A stretch of 14,811 nt of DNA from Methanobacteriota archaeon (GTDB taxonomy: Archaea; Thermoplasmatota; Poseidoniia; Poseidoniales; Thalassarchaeaceae): NCBI GenBank assembly GCA_002685415.1, contig NYXO01000013.1, positions 5,796 to 20,606 of the forward strand. The letters run 5' to 3'. Below, in pieces: positions 6,474 through 13,498 of the stretch; positions within the stretch are counted from its first letter, which is position 1, and each line of letters starts with the position of its first letter. Position numbers and translations under genes: made by a program. The notes below the pieces were generated by a model that saw only the letters and a program-made list of their open reading frames with translations, made no database searches and was not told where the DNA came from.

Positions 6474-8903
6474 TCACTTGCCACGTTGTTCGGCTATTTG
6501 TTGGTCACTCCAACCGGCTTGTCGTAACTCTTCATCAGTATACATTGCAATTGGGCTTGGTGGACTTACTTCGTGTGAATAATCCTGTGCAAATTGCACA
6601 GCCTCGGGTTTCTTTCGTGATACTGAAACAAAAATTGCCCCACCTGCAATTAATCCGATGAATAACGCAACGACTAACACGCTCAATATCATATCACCAG
6701 TGGTCTGCCAAAGAGAAAAATTGGGGTACACATCTGAATTATCACCTACTCCATCACCATCTGTGTCCTTCCACTCAGCAGTATTCAACGGGAAGGCATC
6801 AAATCCATCATTCCAACCATCTGAATCGGTGTCACTGTCCAAGGGGTCAGTACCGGCTGCAATTTCATCGAGGTCCGATAAGCCGTCTCCATCGTCATCC
6901 AAATCGGCATTGTTTCCTACACCATCGTTGTCTGAATCTAGATCTTCACTTGGGTCGTCAGGGAATGCGTCATCGTCATTTATTGTGCCGTCCCCATCCC
7001 TATCTGGATCCATACCATCACAGAGCCCGTCGCCATCAGAATCAGTTGGTTCAATCGAAGAATCATCCTTGTCACCATCACAGGTTTCCTCAGCAACATC
7101 CGACCAACCATCTCCGTCATCATCGGTATCTGCATTATTTCCTATTCCATCTCCATCTGTATCGAACCATTCTGACGGGTCGAGAGGGAATACGTCAACA
7201 GTATCGGACCACTTGTCACCATCATCATCGGTATCTACAGCATCACAAAGTGAGTCCCCATCGAAGTCTTGTGGGAAACTGAGTGCATCTAGAGGGCCGG
7301 TGCCACATTCAACTTCCTTTGTATCAATCCAGCCATCATTATCGTCATCTGTGTCGGCGTTATTGCCAATACTATCCGAATCGGTATCCAACCACTCCGT
7401 AGGGTCTTTCGGGAAACTATCACGGTCATCTTCCCAACCATCATTATCATCATCAGAGTCCAATTCATCGCATTCTCCATCGGCATCTGTATCCAGTGGT
7501 TGGGAGAATACACTCATTGGGTCAGAACCGCAATCTTGCTCAATAATATCAGAAAATCCATCATTGTCATCGTCTAAGTCTGCATTGTCTCCAATCTCAT
7601 CATTATCGTTATCATTCCATTCAGAAGGATCTTCGGGGAAATCATCGATTGGATCGTTGTAACCGTCATTATCATCATCGGGGTCTAAACCATTGCATAA
7701 TCCGTCGGAATCTACGTCTGAGGGATATGAGCTAGAATCGAACTGATTGGTACCACAAGATGACTCTTCTACATCATCCCAGCCGTCATTATCATCATCT
7801 GGATCAGCGTTATCGCCTACTCCGTCGGAATCGAAATCACTACACTCGGAAGCATCATCAGGGAATGCATCCTCTTCATCAGGACAACCGTCTCCATCAG
7901 CATCAGGGAATCCTCCAGCTTGGTTATTCCACATTGTCATTGGAACTAAATCAGTAGCATTTTCAGCATCGTAGTAGAATCCTGCAATACCACCCCACTC
8001 AGTGAATAATAGCAAATCAACAAGCTCTCCTCCATCAGAGACGTTTCTAAGTTCAACTTGTAAAACTGAAAGTGTCGTTGGAGATGAACCAGCCGATTCC
8101 GCCTCATTGTAACCTTCGAACTCTATCGATAATTCTTGCATTCCTTCATAGGATGTATCCTCCATCCAATATTCCGATCCCGAATCCTCGGTTCGGCTTC
8201 CGTTGTCATTGAGATCAACCCAAGACCAATCTTCCCAATTTTCCGAACTAATGGTGAATATTGTACCAACTGTCATTGAAGAGGGCATACTACTCTCTGA
8301 AACCTCTATTGTGATATTTTCCCAATATCTTCCAGCTTCATCATCCAGTCCTAAAGTTCCGTAATCTATGTAATAATCCTCGAAGTAAACAGAATCGCTT
8401 TCATACCAATCATCTCCTTTTGCAGAATATGTTGTTTCGTCATAGGTCCAATCGCTCTCGATTGAGATGCCATAGACATCATTGTATGCTGTAAAATGCA
8501 TTCCTTGACGAGTCTCTCTGACATTACACTGTCCGGTAAAGGTACCTATTGTGCAGGATTCATCCGCTTGAGTCCAATAACCCATATCGCTTCTCACAGA
8601 GTGAATGACCACTCTGTCCCAAAATGAATCACTCTCAATATACTCTTTGAAGTAAATAGAATATTGTTGCCCATCAAGTTTGACATAATCTCCGTCCATT
8701 GGAGTGAAATCCAAGTCAACACTAATCGAACGAGGTGTGCTACTAGTAGAATCATCAGGAGATGATGCTGCGATTATTGGAGAGGCTAATGCGCTCAAAG
8801 CGATGGCAGATAGGATGACCGCTGAGGTTCTATTCACATCAGAGGAGAGTGTATGGTGAGATAAGGAGGTTCGCTCGTTGCGTTTTTTACTCAAAATCCG
8901 CAT
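6474..8903 (-). CDS. Membrane-anchored surface protein with thrombospondin type 3 (Ca-binding) repeats
   Basis: The 809-residue product is exported and anchored. A polar N-terminus of about 25 residues precedes a hydrophobic signal (29-46, ending near SPIIAASS). A Trp/Tyr-rich ectodomain follows at about 60-325. Then come Asp-rich thrombospondin type 3-like repeats at 332-727, with motifs such as DTDGDGIGNNADTDDD, and a TM helix at about 738-760. A basic stop-transfer (SRKK) leads into a cytoplasmic tail ending TDEELRQAGWSDQQIAEQ. Asp-rich repeats of this kind bind Ca2+ and form stiff stalks, so this is probably a stalked adhesin or cell-envelope protein; the ligand is unknown. The ATG at 8903 lies inside the end of the upstream surface-protein gene (17-base overlap), pointing to translational coupling. 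A GTG at codon 23 is a less likely start. The gene ends 12 bases from the tRNA 3' end. Confidence 0.88.
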   Translation of the reverse strand: MRILSKKRNERTSLSHHTLSSDVNRTSAVILSAIALSALASPIIAASSPDDSTSSTPRSISVDLDFTPMDGDYVKLDGQQYSIYFKEYIESDSFWDRVVIHSVRSDMGYWTQADESCTIGTFTGQCNVRETRQGMHFTAYNDVYGISIESDWTYDETTYSAKGDDWYESDSVYFEDYYIDYGTLGLDDEAGRYWENITIEVSESSMPSSMTVGTIFTISSENWEDWSWVDLNDNGSRTEDSGSEYWMEDTSYEGMQELSIEFEGYNEAESAGSSPTTLSVLQVELRNVSDGGELVDLLLFTEWGGIAGFYYDAENATDLVPMTMWNNQAGGFPDADGDGCPDEEDAFPDDASECSDFDSDGVGDNADPDDDNDGWDDVEESSCGTNQFDSSSYPSDVDSDGLCNGLDPDDDNDGYNDPIDDFPEDPSEWNDNDNDEIGDNADLDDDNDGFSDIIEQDCGSDPMSVFSQPLDTDADGECDELDSDDDNDGWEDDRDSFPKDPTEWLDTDSDSIGNNADTDDDNDGWIDTKEVECGTGPLDALSFPQDFDGDSLCDAVDTDDDGDKWSDTVDVFPLDPSEWFDTDGDGIGNNADTDDDGDGWSDVAEETCDGDKDDSSIEPTDSDGDGLCDGMDPDRDGDGTINDDDAFPDDPSEDLDSDNDGVGNNADLDDDGDGLSDLDEIAAGTDPLDSDTDSDGWNDGFDAFPLNTAEWKDTDGDGVGDNSDVYPNFSLWQTTGDMILSVLVVALFIGLIAGGAIFVSVSRKKPEAVQFAQDYSHEVSPPSPIAMYTDEELRQAGWSDQQIAEQRGK
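6723..7910 (-). repeat. Tandem thrombospondin type 3-like modules with an exact 75-residue (225-base) period
   Basis: The NAD[PLT]DDD core recurs at residues 365, 440, 515, 590 and 665, exactly 75 apart; a final NSD core comes 57 later at 722. The FPxDP[ST]E linker recurs at 422, 497, 572 and 647, then at 704. Each full module holds two cysteines exactly 20 residues apart: 383/403, 458/478, 533/553 and 608/628. The last, shortened module has neither. The plus strand over this region is rich in ATC-type triplets, from Asp codons. Confidence 0.9.
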
Positions 8904-11900
8904 TTCGCATTGTCACAACGATTGCAGTGGCACCTAAGGCGAGCAGCATTAGCAAGCCAATCAGCACCAGAGTGGTGGAATTTTCTGCAATCCAATTTGT
9001 CCCCACTCCTCCAGAAGCCTTCTCATCAACTAATTCGATTGTATATGTCTGAGACTCTGCTGGTGTAATTGATTGGAATATATCTGACCCTCGAACAAGG
9101 TAATTTATCTCGCCCTCAGATAAACTAGAGCGGACATCGATTTGTATGGAATATATGCCGTCTCCTGCAACTCTGTCACCATCTAAGCCATCGTCGTTCA
9201 ACAATAGCCATGTCTCAGATTTCCCAATTGGTGCAAGACGACCAATTTTCGCTTGGGCAGAAGATACTCCATCTGGATCGGAAATTGATACTTCCATAGT
9301 GTATGTTTTCTCACCAGATTTAGGAATCTCGATTATCGATACCCATTCACCCTCATCGAAGAAAGATACGTTGCTTATCTCTGGTGCTTCGTTCAAGACT
9401 TGAACTACCGAACCGCCATCTATGAGGGCACTAGCACCTTGGTTATCTTCAACCTGAATAGGAATCGTCCGCAATCCAGGCGCTAGAGAATCAGGTAGGA
9501 CAAATTGGCCAGTCCATCGACCAGTATTGGAGTCTAAGGTTAGTGGAGAAAGTTCTCCACCGGCACTGAGTAGATCGATTACTACCGATTTCACGCCATG
9601 CCCATCCTCTACCTTGAGACTTGCAGAGATTACTTCACCTCGATATGCAAAGTCAGGAGTATAGGCGCGCGAAGTTATTCGAGGGGCAGCATTTGAAATT
9701 TCAACATAAGCAGTAGTTTGGACATCGGTCCAGAGATCATCCATCTTTACTGGAACGGATAAATTTCCAAACTCTAGACCATCGTGATTTATCCTTGCCG
9801 TCCAAATTGAGTCTTGAATTACCTCGTCGCCGTTTAAGCCAGAGTCTGAAAGAGTGATTATTCCTAGACCAAATTCACTCAAATCTACCATCACACCGAC
9901 CACGTCAGTATCGACATCTTCAATCACTGCTTCAAGGTGAGCAAAACCACCTTCGGTGAATAGAATCCCTTCTCTAAATCTTAGATTAAGCAAGGCAGGA
10001 GGGGTATTTTCTGCGGCGGTGATTACCGAGGGATAGAGTACCCTCTCAAGCGTCTGATGTTCGATCACTGTAACGACTTCTGATGCGCTACCATTTTCTT
10101 CTCCTATTGGCAGACCAATATCGATTACCCGATACACTTCGTGAAGCATACCAGCGAGCAATCCCTCATTGATTACCGTCCCATAAGCAGTGAAATTGTC
10201 TAGGGATTCTGTATCCTGCCACTCAGCCAATTCGACCTCATGTCCATCGGCCATACCCATCCTAATGCCGATGATTTCTATCCTCGGACCAATACCATCG
10301 CTTGAGGTAGGGAAATTATCTCCAATCACATATTTGTCAGGTACAATACCGGTTTCTCTGAAACCCGTGACATTCATGTCGCCATCGTACCGAGGTCTCT
10401 CGGGCTCCAAGATTATCGGAGAATTTTCCGGATATTCATTGCTTGTAGTGCCATTATCCTCCACATAGAGATAGCGAACTGTTCGGTTAGCCCAATCTGT
10501 TTGAGGGACGGTGTATTCGTAGGTCAAATTGTGTTCAGCTTCAATTTCTTGTCCGATTGGACCGATAGGGGTTCCTGAAATATTGAACCATAATTCATTT
10601 TCAATCACATCAACTTCGAATTCTTCTCCAGTAGCATTCGCTTGAATCAGAGATTTGTCTATTTGGCGAACATATCCAAACGAACCACTCGCATCACCAG
10701 AGTATTGGCCGTCGACAATTATGCGATCCTGTACGACCTCTCCACCAACTACCTCGTAGTGAATATCTGGAACAGTTCCATTTACTTCAACCTGGAATTG
10801 ACTATCTTCGATAAGGAAACCAAATTCTCCAGAGCCTTTGATTTTCAGTGATTGTTCTTCGCGAACTCCGTCGAGCCATTTTTCTCTAGTTCGGAATTCG
10901 TCCAATTCGATTGAGAATGCTTCATCTTGGGTTTGAAGACGAATACTTAGGTTAGCCTCAATTTGAGTATCTGATAAACGACGAACGCCATCTTCATCCC
11001 AGGTTTCGATATAGAATACAGATAGTTCTCCATATCCTCCTTGAGTACTATTATTCGAACCTCCGTTGTAAGATATAGAGCCAGTTGCTTCCAAGGTTAG
11101 TCGCTCTGTCAATATTCCATCTTCCCAATCTCTGAGTATGTATGCTTGGTATACATTGGCCTCTACATCGATTAGAGAGTCCTCTGAATCACTTACGAAT
11201 TCTAGACTGCCCGAGCCACGCATCTCGAAAATTTGACGGGTTATTTCTGTACCATCATATGTCTCATTCATCCATACGTTATGCAAATCAAGAGTCAGAT
11301 ACATCTGGTCGGTTCCAGTGTCTAAATCAAGTACTAGGGAGCCGTTTCCTAGTTCGCTGGAACTCAGACTTTCACCGGTTCGCTTCTGCCAACCTCTTCC
11401 CTCGAAGTATAGGCTTGAACCTCCTTCTGCGTCATTCTGCAACTCCCAAGTGGTTTCACGGGTGATTTCATGGTCAGCCGAAGGTTGGTTCCACATTGTC
11501 ATATCCAAGGAACGCGAACAAGTTGCTTCAGTCGAACTGACTTCGATAAATACCTGATCAAGAAATGCCGGCTCATCCGATAGCACAATATCGATTTCGC
11601 CACCCGCTACAACGTAGCTAGAGTCAGCCTCAGTAGCAATGATTTGGCCCTCTCTGATGTGTTGAACATCGATTGTTACCCCGCTTGGTGAAGTGCCATT
11701 CTGGAAAGCCGGCTCGTAGGTGGTTCTGTATCGATGAATTACCATTTCTTGCCATGTTCCGTTTTCATCGAGAGCCCAATCATAATCCCAATCTACGAGG
11801 ATTTCGCATGATTGAGCGGGCTCAACTTCGTCAGCTCCAGCAATGCCAGCCATTGGTGCGAGAAGCAATAGCGTCAGCAACAAGGCGCTCTGGAATCGGT

Positions 11901-11907
11901 TGTCCAC
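8887..11907 (-). CDS. Large membrane-anchored surface protein: signal peptide, Trp-marked beta repeats, Ig-like domains, C-terminal TM
   Basis: The 1006-residue product has a classical signal peptide (MDNRFQSALLLTLLLLAPMA, cleavage near GIAGADE). The ectodomain has many N-x-S/T sequons, and a TM helix at about 978-999 is followed by a short tail (MRNADFE). Residues 30-145 form a small first domain bearing Cys34 and Cys130. About 173-385 is a series of 40-50-residue beta repeats marked by W and GSGSL-type phrases. Three Ig-like domains begin at NTPP (634), NAAP (739) and NEAP (839). Two contain the acidic phrases SGLNGDEVIQDSIW and DGLDGDRVAGDGIY, typical of extracellular beta domains. The start is a GTG at 11907 with GAAGGG upstream. 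It sits 59 bases after the winged-helix-like gene and overlaps the next gene by 17 bases. No family name is recognised; the surface location is secure and the function unknown. Confidence 0.85.
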   Translation of the reverse strand: MDNRFQSALLLTLLLLAPMAGIAGADEVEPAQSCEILVDWDYDWALDENGTWQEMVIHRYRTTYEPAFQNGTSPSGVTIDVQHIREGQIIATEADSSYVVAGGEIDIVLSDEPAFLDQVFIEVSSTEATCSRSLDMTMWNQPSADHEITRETTWELQNDAEGGSSLYFEGRGWQKRTGESLSSSELGNGSLVLDLDTGTDQMYLTLDLHNVWMNETYDGTEITRQIFEMRGSGSLEFVSDSEDSLIDVEANVYQAYILRDWEDGILTERLTLEATGSISYNGGSNNSTQGGYGELSVFYIETWDEDGVRRLSDTQIEANLSIRLQTQDEAFSIELDEFRTREKWLDGVREEQSLKIKGSGEFGFLIEDSQFQVEVNGTVPDIHYEVVGGEVVQDRIIVDGQYSGDASGSFGYVRQIDKSLIQANATGEEFEVDVIENELWFNISGTPIGPIGQEIEAEHNLTYEYTVPQTDWANRTVRYLYVEDNGTTSNEYPENSPIILEPERPRYDGDMNVTGFRETGIVPDKYVIGDNFPTSSDGIGPRIEIIGIRMGMADGHEVELAEWQDTESLDNFTAYGTVINEGLLAGMLHEVYRVIDIGLPIGEENGSASEVVTVIEHQTLERVLYPSVITAAENTPPALLNLRFREGILFTEGGFAHLEAVIEDVDTDVVGVMVDLSEFGLGIITLSDSGLNGDEVIQDSIWTARINHDGLEFGNLSVPVKMDDLWTDVQTTAYVEISNAAPRITSRAYTPDFAYRGEVISASLKVEDGHGVKSVVIDLLSAGGELSPLTLDSNTGRWTGQFVLPDSLAPGLRTIPIQVEDNQGASALIDGGSVVQVLNEAPEISNVSFFDEGEWVSIIEIPKSGEKTYTMEVSISDPDGVSSAQAKIGRLAPIGKSETWLLLNDDGLDGDRVAGDGIYSIQIDVRSSLSEGEINYLVRGSDIFQSITPAESQTYTIELVDEKASGGVGTNWIAENSTTLVLIGLLMLLALGATAIVVTMRNADFE
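10753..11391 (-). repeat. Degenerate 40-50-residue beta repeats in the 1006-residue surface protein
   Basis: Trp173, Trp212, Trp261, Trp303 and Trp344 recur every 39-49 residues. The clearest units are WEDGILTERLTLEATGSISY, WDEDGVRRLSDTQIEANLSI and WLDGVREEQSLKIKGSGEFG: W, then DG, then an alternating hydrophobic strand, then a G/S turn and a second strand. Divergence is high and no close DNA-level repetition was noticed. Confidence 0.55.
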
Positions 11908-11966
11908 GACTATACCCTTCAGTGATATTGTTTGTACATTTGCCCGTCACGATTGGGCTATTTGAA

Positions 11967-12389
11967 TCAGAATAGGGGTTCTTCCCAATCGTCTTCTTCG
12001 TCCTCATCGGTCATTCTTTCTCGCCATAGAGAGGTTGGAACGTCATCGTAAATTCCTGCGTAGGGGTCTTCGTCTTCCTTGTTTTCAGCCTCGGACATTG
12101 CTCTCCTGGCAAACTCCCTAGCATCGGGTTTGAATTTCCAATAGTGAATTCTCCATTCCCTACCGTCCCAAAGTGTGGTTTCCTCAGATTCTGTAGTAAG
12201 CAAGTCATAGTCTTGTAATTGATAGAAGAGGTTACGATCTGTAGGTTCTAGCGCATTGTCGATAATACGATTTGAAAAACCGAAGAAACCTAAGGCGTGT
12301 TCAGCAATCGATTCGGCGACGATTACTTCCATTTCCGAATCGACTTTGCGGCGGATAGCCTGAGTTAACTCTGCTAGCGTCATACCCAT
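11967..12389 (-). CDS. Small winged-helix-like archaeal protein of unknown function (DUF6015-like)
   Basis: The 140-residue soluble protein has no signal or TM. Residues 1-90 look like an alpha-helical then winged fold: LAELTQAIRRKV, a helix through AESIAEHALGFFGFSN, the phrase RIIDNALEPTDRNLFYQLQD, then TTESEETTLWDGREWRIHYW, which reads as a beta-hairpin wing. I recall this layout from an archaeal family labelled DUF6015, but could not check it. The C-terminal 45 residues are very acidic (TDEDEEDDWEE). A strong AGGAGG lies eight bases before the ATG at 12389. It is the first gene of the minus-strand cluster and is followed 59 bases later by the 1006-residue surface protein, so it may be a cytoplasmic regulator of that cluster or simply an unrelated neighbour. 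Confidence 0.8.
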   Translation of the reverse strand: MGMTLAELTQAIRRKVDSEMEVIVAESIAEHALGFFGFSNRIIDNALEPTDRNLFYQLQDYDLLTTESEETTLWDGREWRIHYWKFKPDAREFARRAMSEAENKEDEDPYAGIYDDVPTSLWRERMTDEDEEDDWEEPLF

Positions 12390-12397
12390 CGCATCCC

Positions 12398-12403
12398 CCT
12401 CCT
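12398..12403 (-). promoter_or_regulatory. Shine-Dalgarno AGGAGG of the winged-helix-like gene
   Basis: The minus strand reads AGGAGG, then eight bases, then ATG at 12389. This is the strongest ribosome site in the window. It selects the first of two nearby in-frame ATG codons (12389 over 12383). Confidence 0.65.
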
Positions 12404-12452
12404 GTGGTAGAATATGGAAGCCCGTTCTTTATCAACAATCGCACATCGAGTC

Positions 12453-12463
12453 CACGATTCGTG
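12453..12463. promoter_or_regulatory. Inverted repeat CACGA-T-TCGTG between divergent genes
   Basis: A perfect 5-bp dyad with a single central base lies in the 121-base divergent region between the winged-helix-like gene and the agmatinase gene. Such a short dyad can arise by chance. Its position, upstream of both starts, makes an operator possible. A TATA-like TTAATCGAATAAT lies at about 12483-12495, roughly 16-28 bases before the agmatinase ATG. Confidence 0.25.
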
Positions 12464-12510
12464 TGGATTAGACCCGAAGTGGTTAATCGAATAATGACTC
12501 GGCACAACCC

Positions 12511-13422
12511 ATGGACGGTGAGGCTAACCCAACCTTCCTCGGGCTCTCAGAGTCAAAAGAAGGGCCATGGGATGTGGTGATTCTTCCTATTCCATTTGAG
12601 ATGACTACTAGTTGGGGCGAGGGCACAGAACATGGACCCGCGGCCGCTATCGAGGCGAGTTCGCAGGTCGAATTGTACGACCCATTACTGGAAGATGAGT
12701 TGCCTTGTGGACTAGCATTTCACACCGCCCAACCTTGGAGTTCTGAGGCAGGGACTCTAAGGGAACAACTAGATTCTATTCGGGGTTATCTTATGCCGTG
12801 GTTTAACTCAGAACAATTTCCTATTGTGTTAGGTGGAGAGCATGGGCTCTTACCACCGGTTGTGGAAGCTCTACAAAATCACCCCTCTATCGCTGGTGAC
12901 CTGTCCAAACTCACGATAGTTCAGGTCGATGCTCATGCCGACCTTCGAGATTCACTCAATGGTGAGCGATTCAGTCATGGTACTGCTGCAAGGCGCGCTT
13001 TGGATTGTGGAATCGGCGGTCTTTTGCAGATTGGAATTCGCGCATATTCACTCGATGAAGCGAAGTTTGCGGAAACCGATGACCGAATTGAGACGTTCTA
13101 TGCCCAAGACCTCTTCAGTCCGTCTGCTGGAATGACTATTTGGAACTCTCTAATTGAAAGAATTAGCCAATTGAGTGGACCTATATGGTTGACTTTTGAT
13201 ATCGATGGATTAGATGGTTCATTGGTTCCCGATACAGGCACCCCAGTTCCTGGGGGTCTGACTCATTGGGGTGCGGTGGAAATTATCGAAGGGTTGTTTG
13301 CCAGCAGCGCTGAGATAATTGGAGCTGATGTGAATGAAATTGCTCCCGGCGATGATCGTATAACGCAATTTAATGCAGCATTAATCACAACGAAGATTAT
13401 TGCCGCACATATCGCCAATTAA
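12511..13422 (+). CDS. speB: Agmatinase-family ureohydrolase (Mn-dependent)
   Basis: Agmatinases hydrolyse agmatine to putrescine and urea, a step in polyamine synthesis. Archaeal relatives can instead act on aminopropylagmatine. The 303-residue product carries all six expected metal ligands: His111 in GGEHG (Glu replaces the usual Asp of GGDH), Asp140/His142/Asp144 in VDAHADLRD, and Asp230/Asp232 in FDIDGLDGSL. Further family marks are SHGT (155-158), TGTPVPGG (242-249) and VNEIAP (274-279). Length fits the family. The ATG at 12511 has no Shine-Dalgarno and is probably leaderless or short-leadered. Exact substrate cannot be told from sequence; guanidinobutyrase or another guanidino hydrolase is possible. 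The M14 peptidase gene follows in the same direction after 65 bases. Confidence 0.88.
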   Translation: MDGEANPTFLGLSESKEGPWDVVILPIPFEMTTSWGEGTEHGPAAAIEASSQVELYDPLLEDELPCGLAFHTAQPWSSEAGTLREQLDSIRGYLMPWFNSEQFPIVLGGEHGLLPPVVEALQNHPSIAGDLSKLTIVQVDAHADLRDSLNGERFSHGTAARRALDCGIGGLLQIGIRAYSLDEAKFAETDDRIETFYAQDLFSPSAGMTIWNSLIERISQLSGPIWLTFDIDGLDGSLVPDTGTPVPGGLTHWGAVEIIEGLFASSAEIIGADVNEIAPGDDRITQFNAALITTKIIAAHIAN

Positions 13423-13478
13423 AATTGATTAAAATTTTGTAAATTAATCATGGGAATGATTCTATGCAATGACCCCTA
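13423..13478 (+). promoter_or_regulatory. AT-rich intergenic region with probable promoter for the M14 peptidase gene
   Basis: This is the most AT-rich short stretch in the window. It contains GATTAA-11-TTAATC (13427-13449) and an exact AATCAT-GGGA-ATGATT dyad (13446-13461). TGTAAATTAATC (about 13438-13449) is a TATA-like element that would place a start site near 13470, giving a leader of about 20 bases. AAAATTTT (13431-13438) may also serve as a T-tract terminator for the agmatinase gene. All assignments are by eye. Confidence 0.4.
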
Positions 13479-13498
13479 CAGCGGCGCATGCGCCGCTG
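13479..13498. repeat. 20-bp perfect palindrome centred on the M14 peptidase start codon
   Basis: CAGCGGCG-CATG-CGCCGCTG is fully self-complementary and contains the ATG (13488-13490). In RNA it would form an 8-bp GC-rich stem with CAUG as the loop, placing the start codon at the stem/loop junction. It lies directly next to the AT-rich promoter region. Confidence 0.75.

Noticed and set aside
6658..7662. A 334-codon Ser/Pro-rich open frame on the plus strand opposite the thrombospondin-like repeats
   Set aside because: It is the complement of Asp-rich coding repeats. Antisense of GAT/GAC-rich DNA lacks stops and yields Ser/Pro runs. It has no ribosome site, and the minus-strand frame has signal peptide, motifs and anchor.
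6723..7910. Regular direct repeats that might suggest a CRISPR array or satellite
   Set aside because: The 225-base period is too long for CRISPR, the units are divergent at the DNA level, and they encode conserved protein modules in one frame.
12301..12507. 68-codon minus-strand frame overlapping the start of the winged-helix-like gene
   Set aside because: It runs out of frame through the strong AGGAGG and the true start, and has no protein features.
13470..13487. An ATG at 13470 as start of the M14 peptidase
   Set aside because: It is in a different frame from the signal peptide and catalytic domain. The correct frame has a stop just upstream and its first ATG at 13488.
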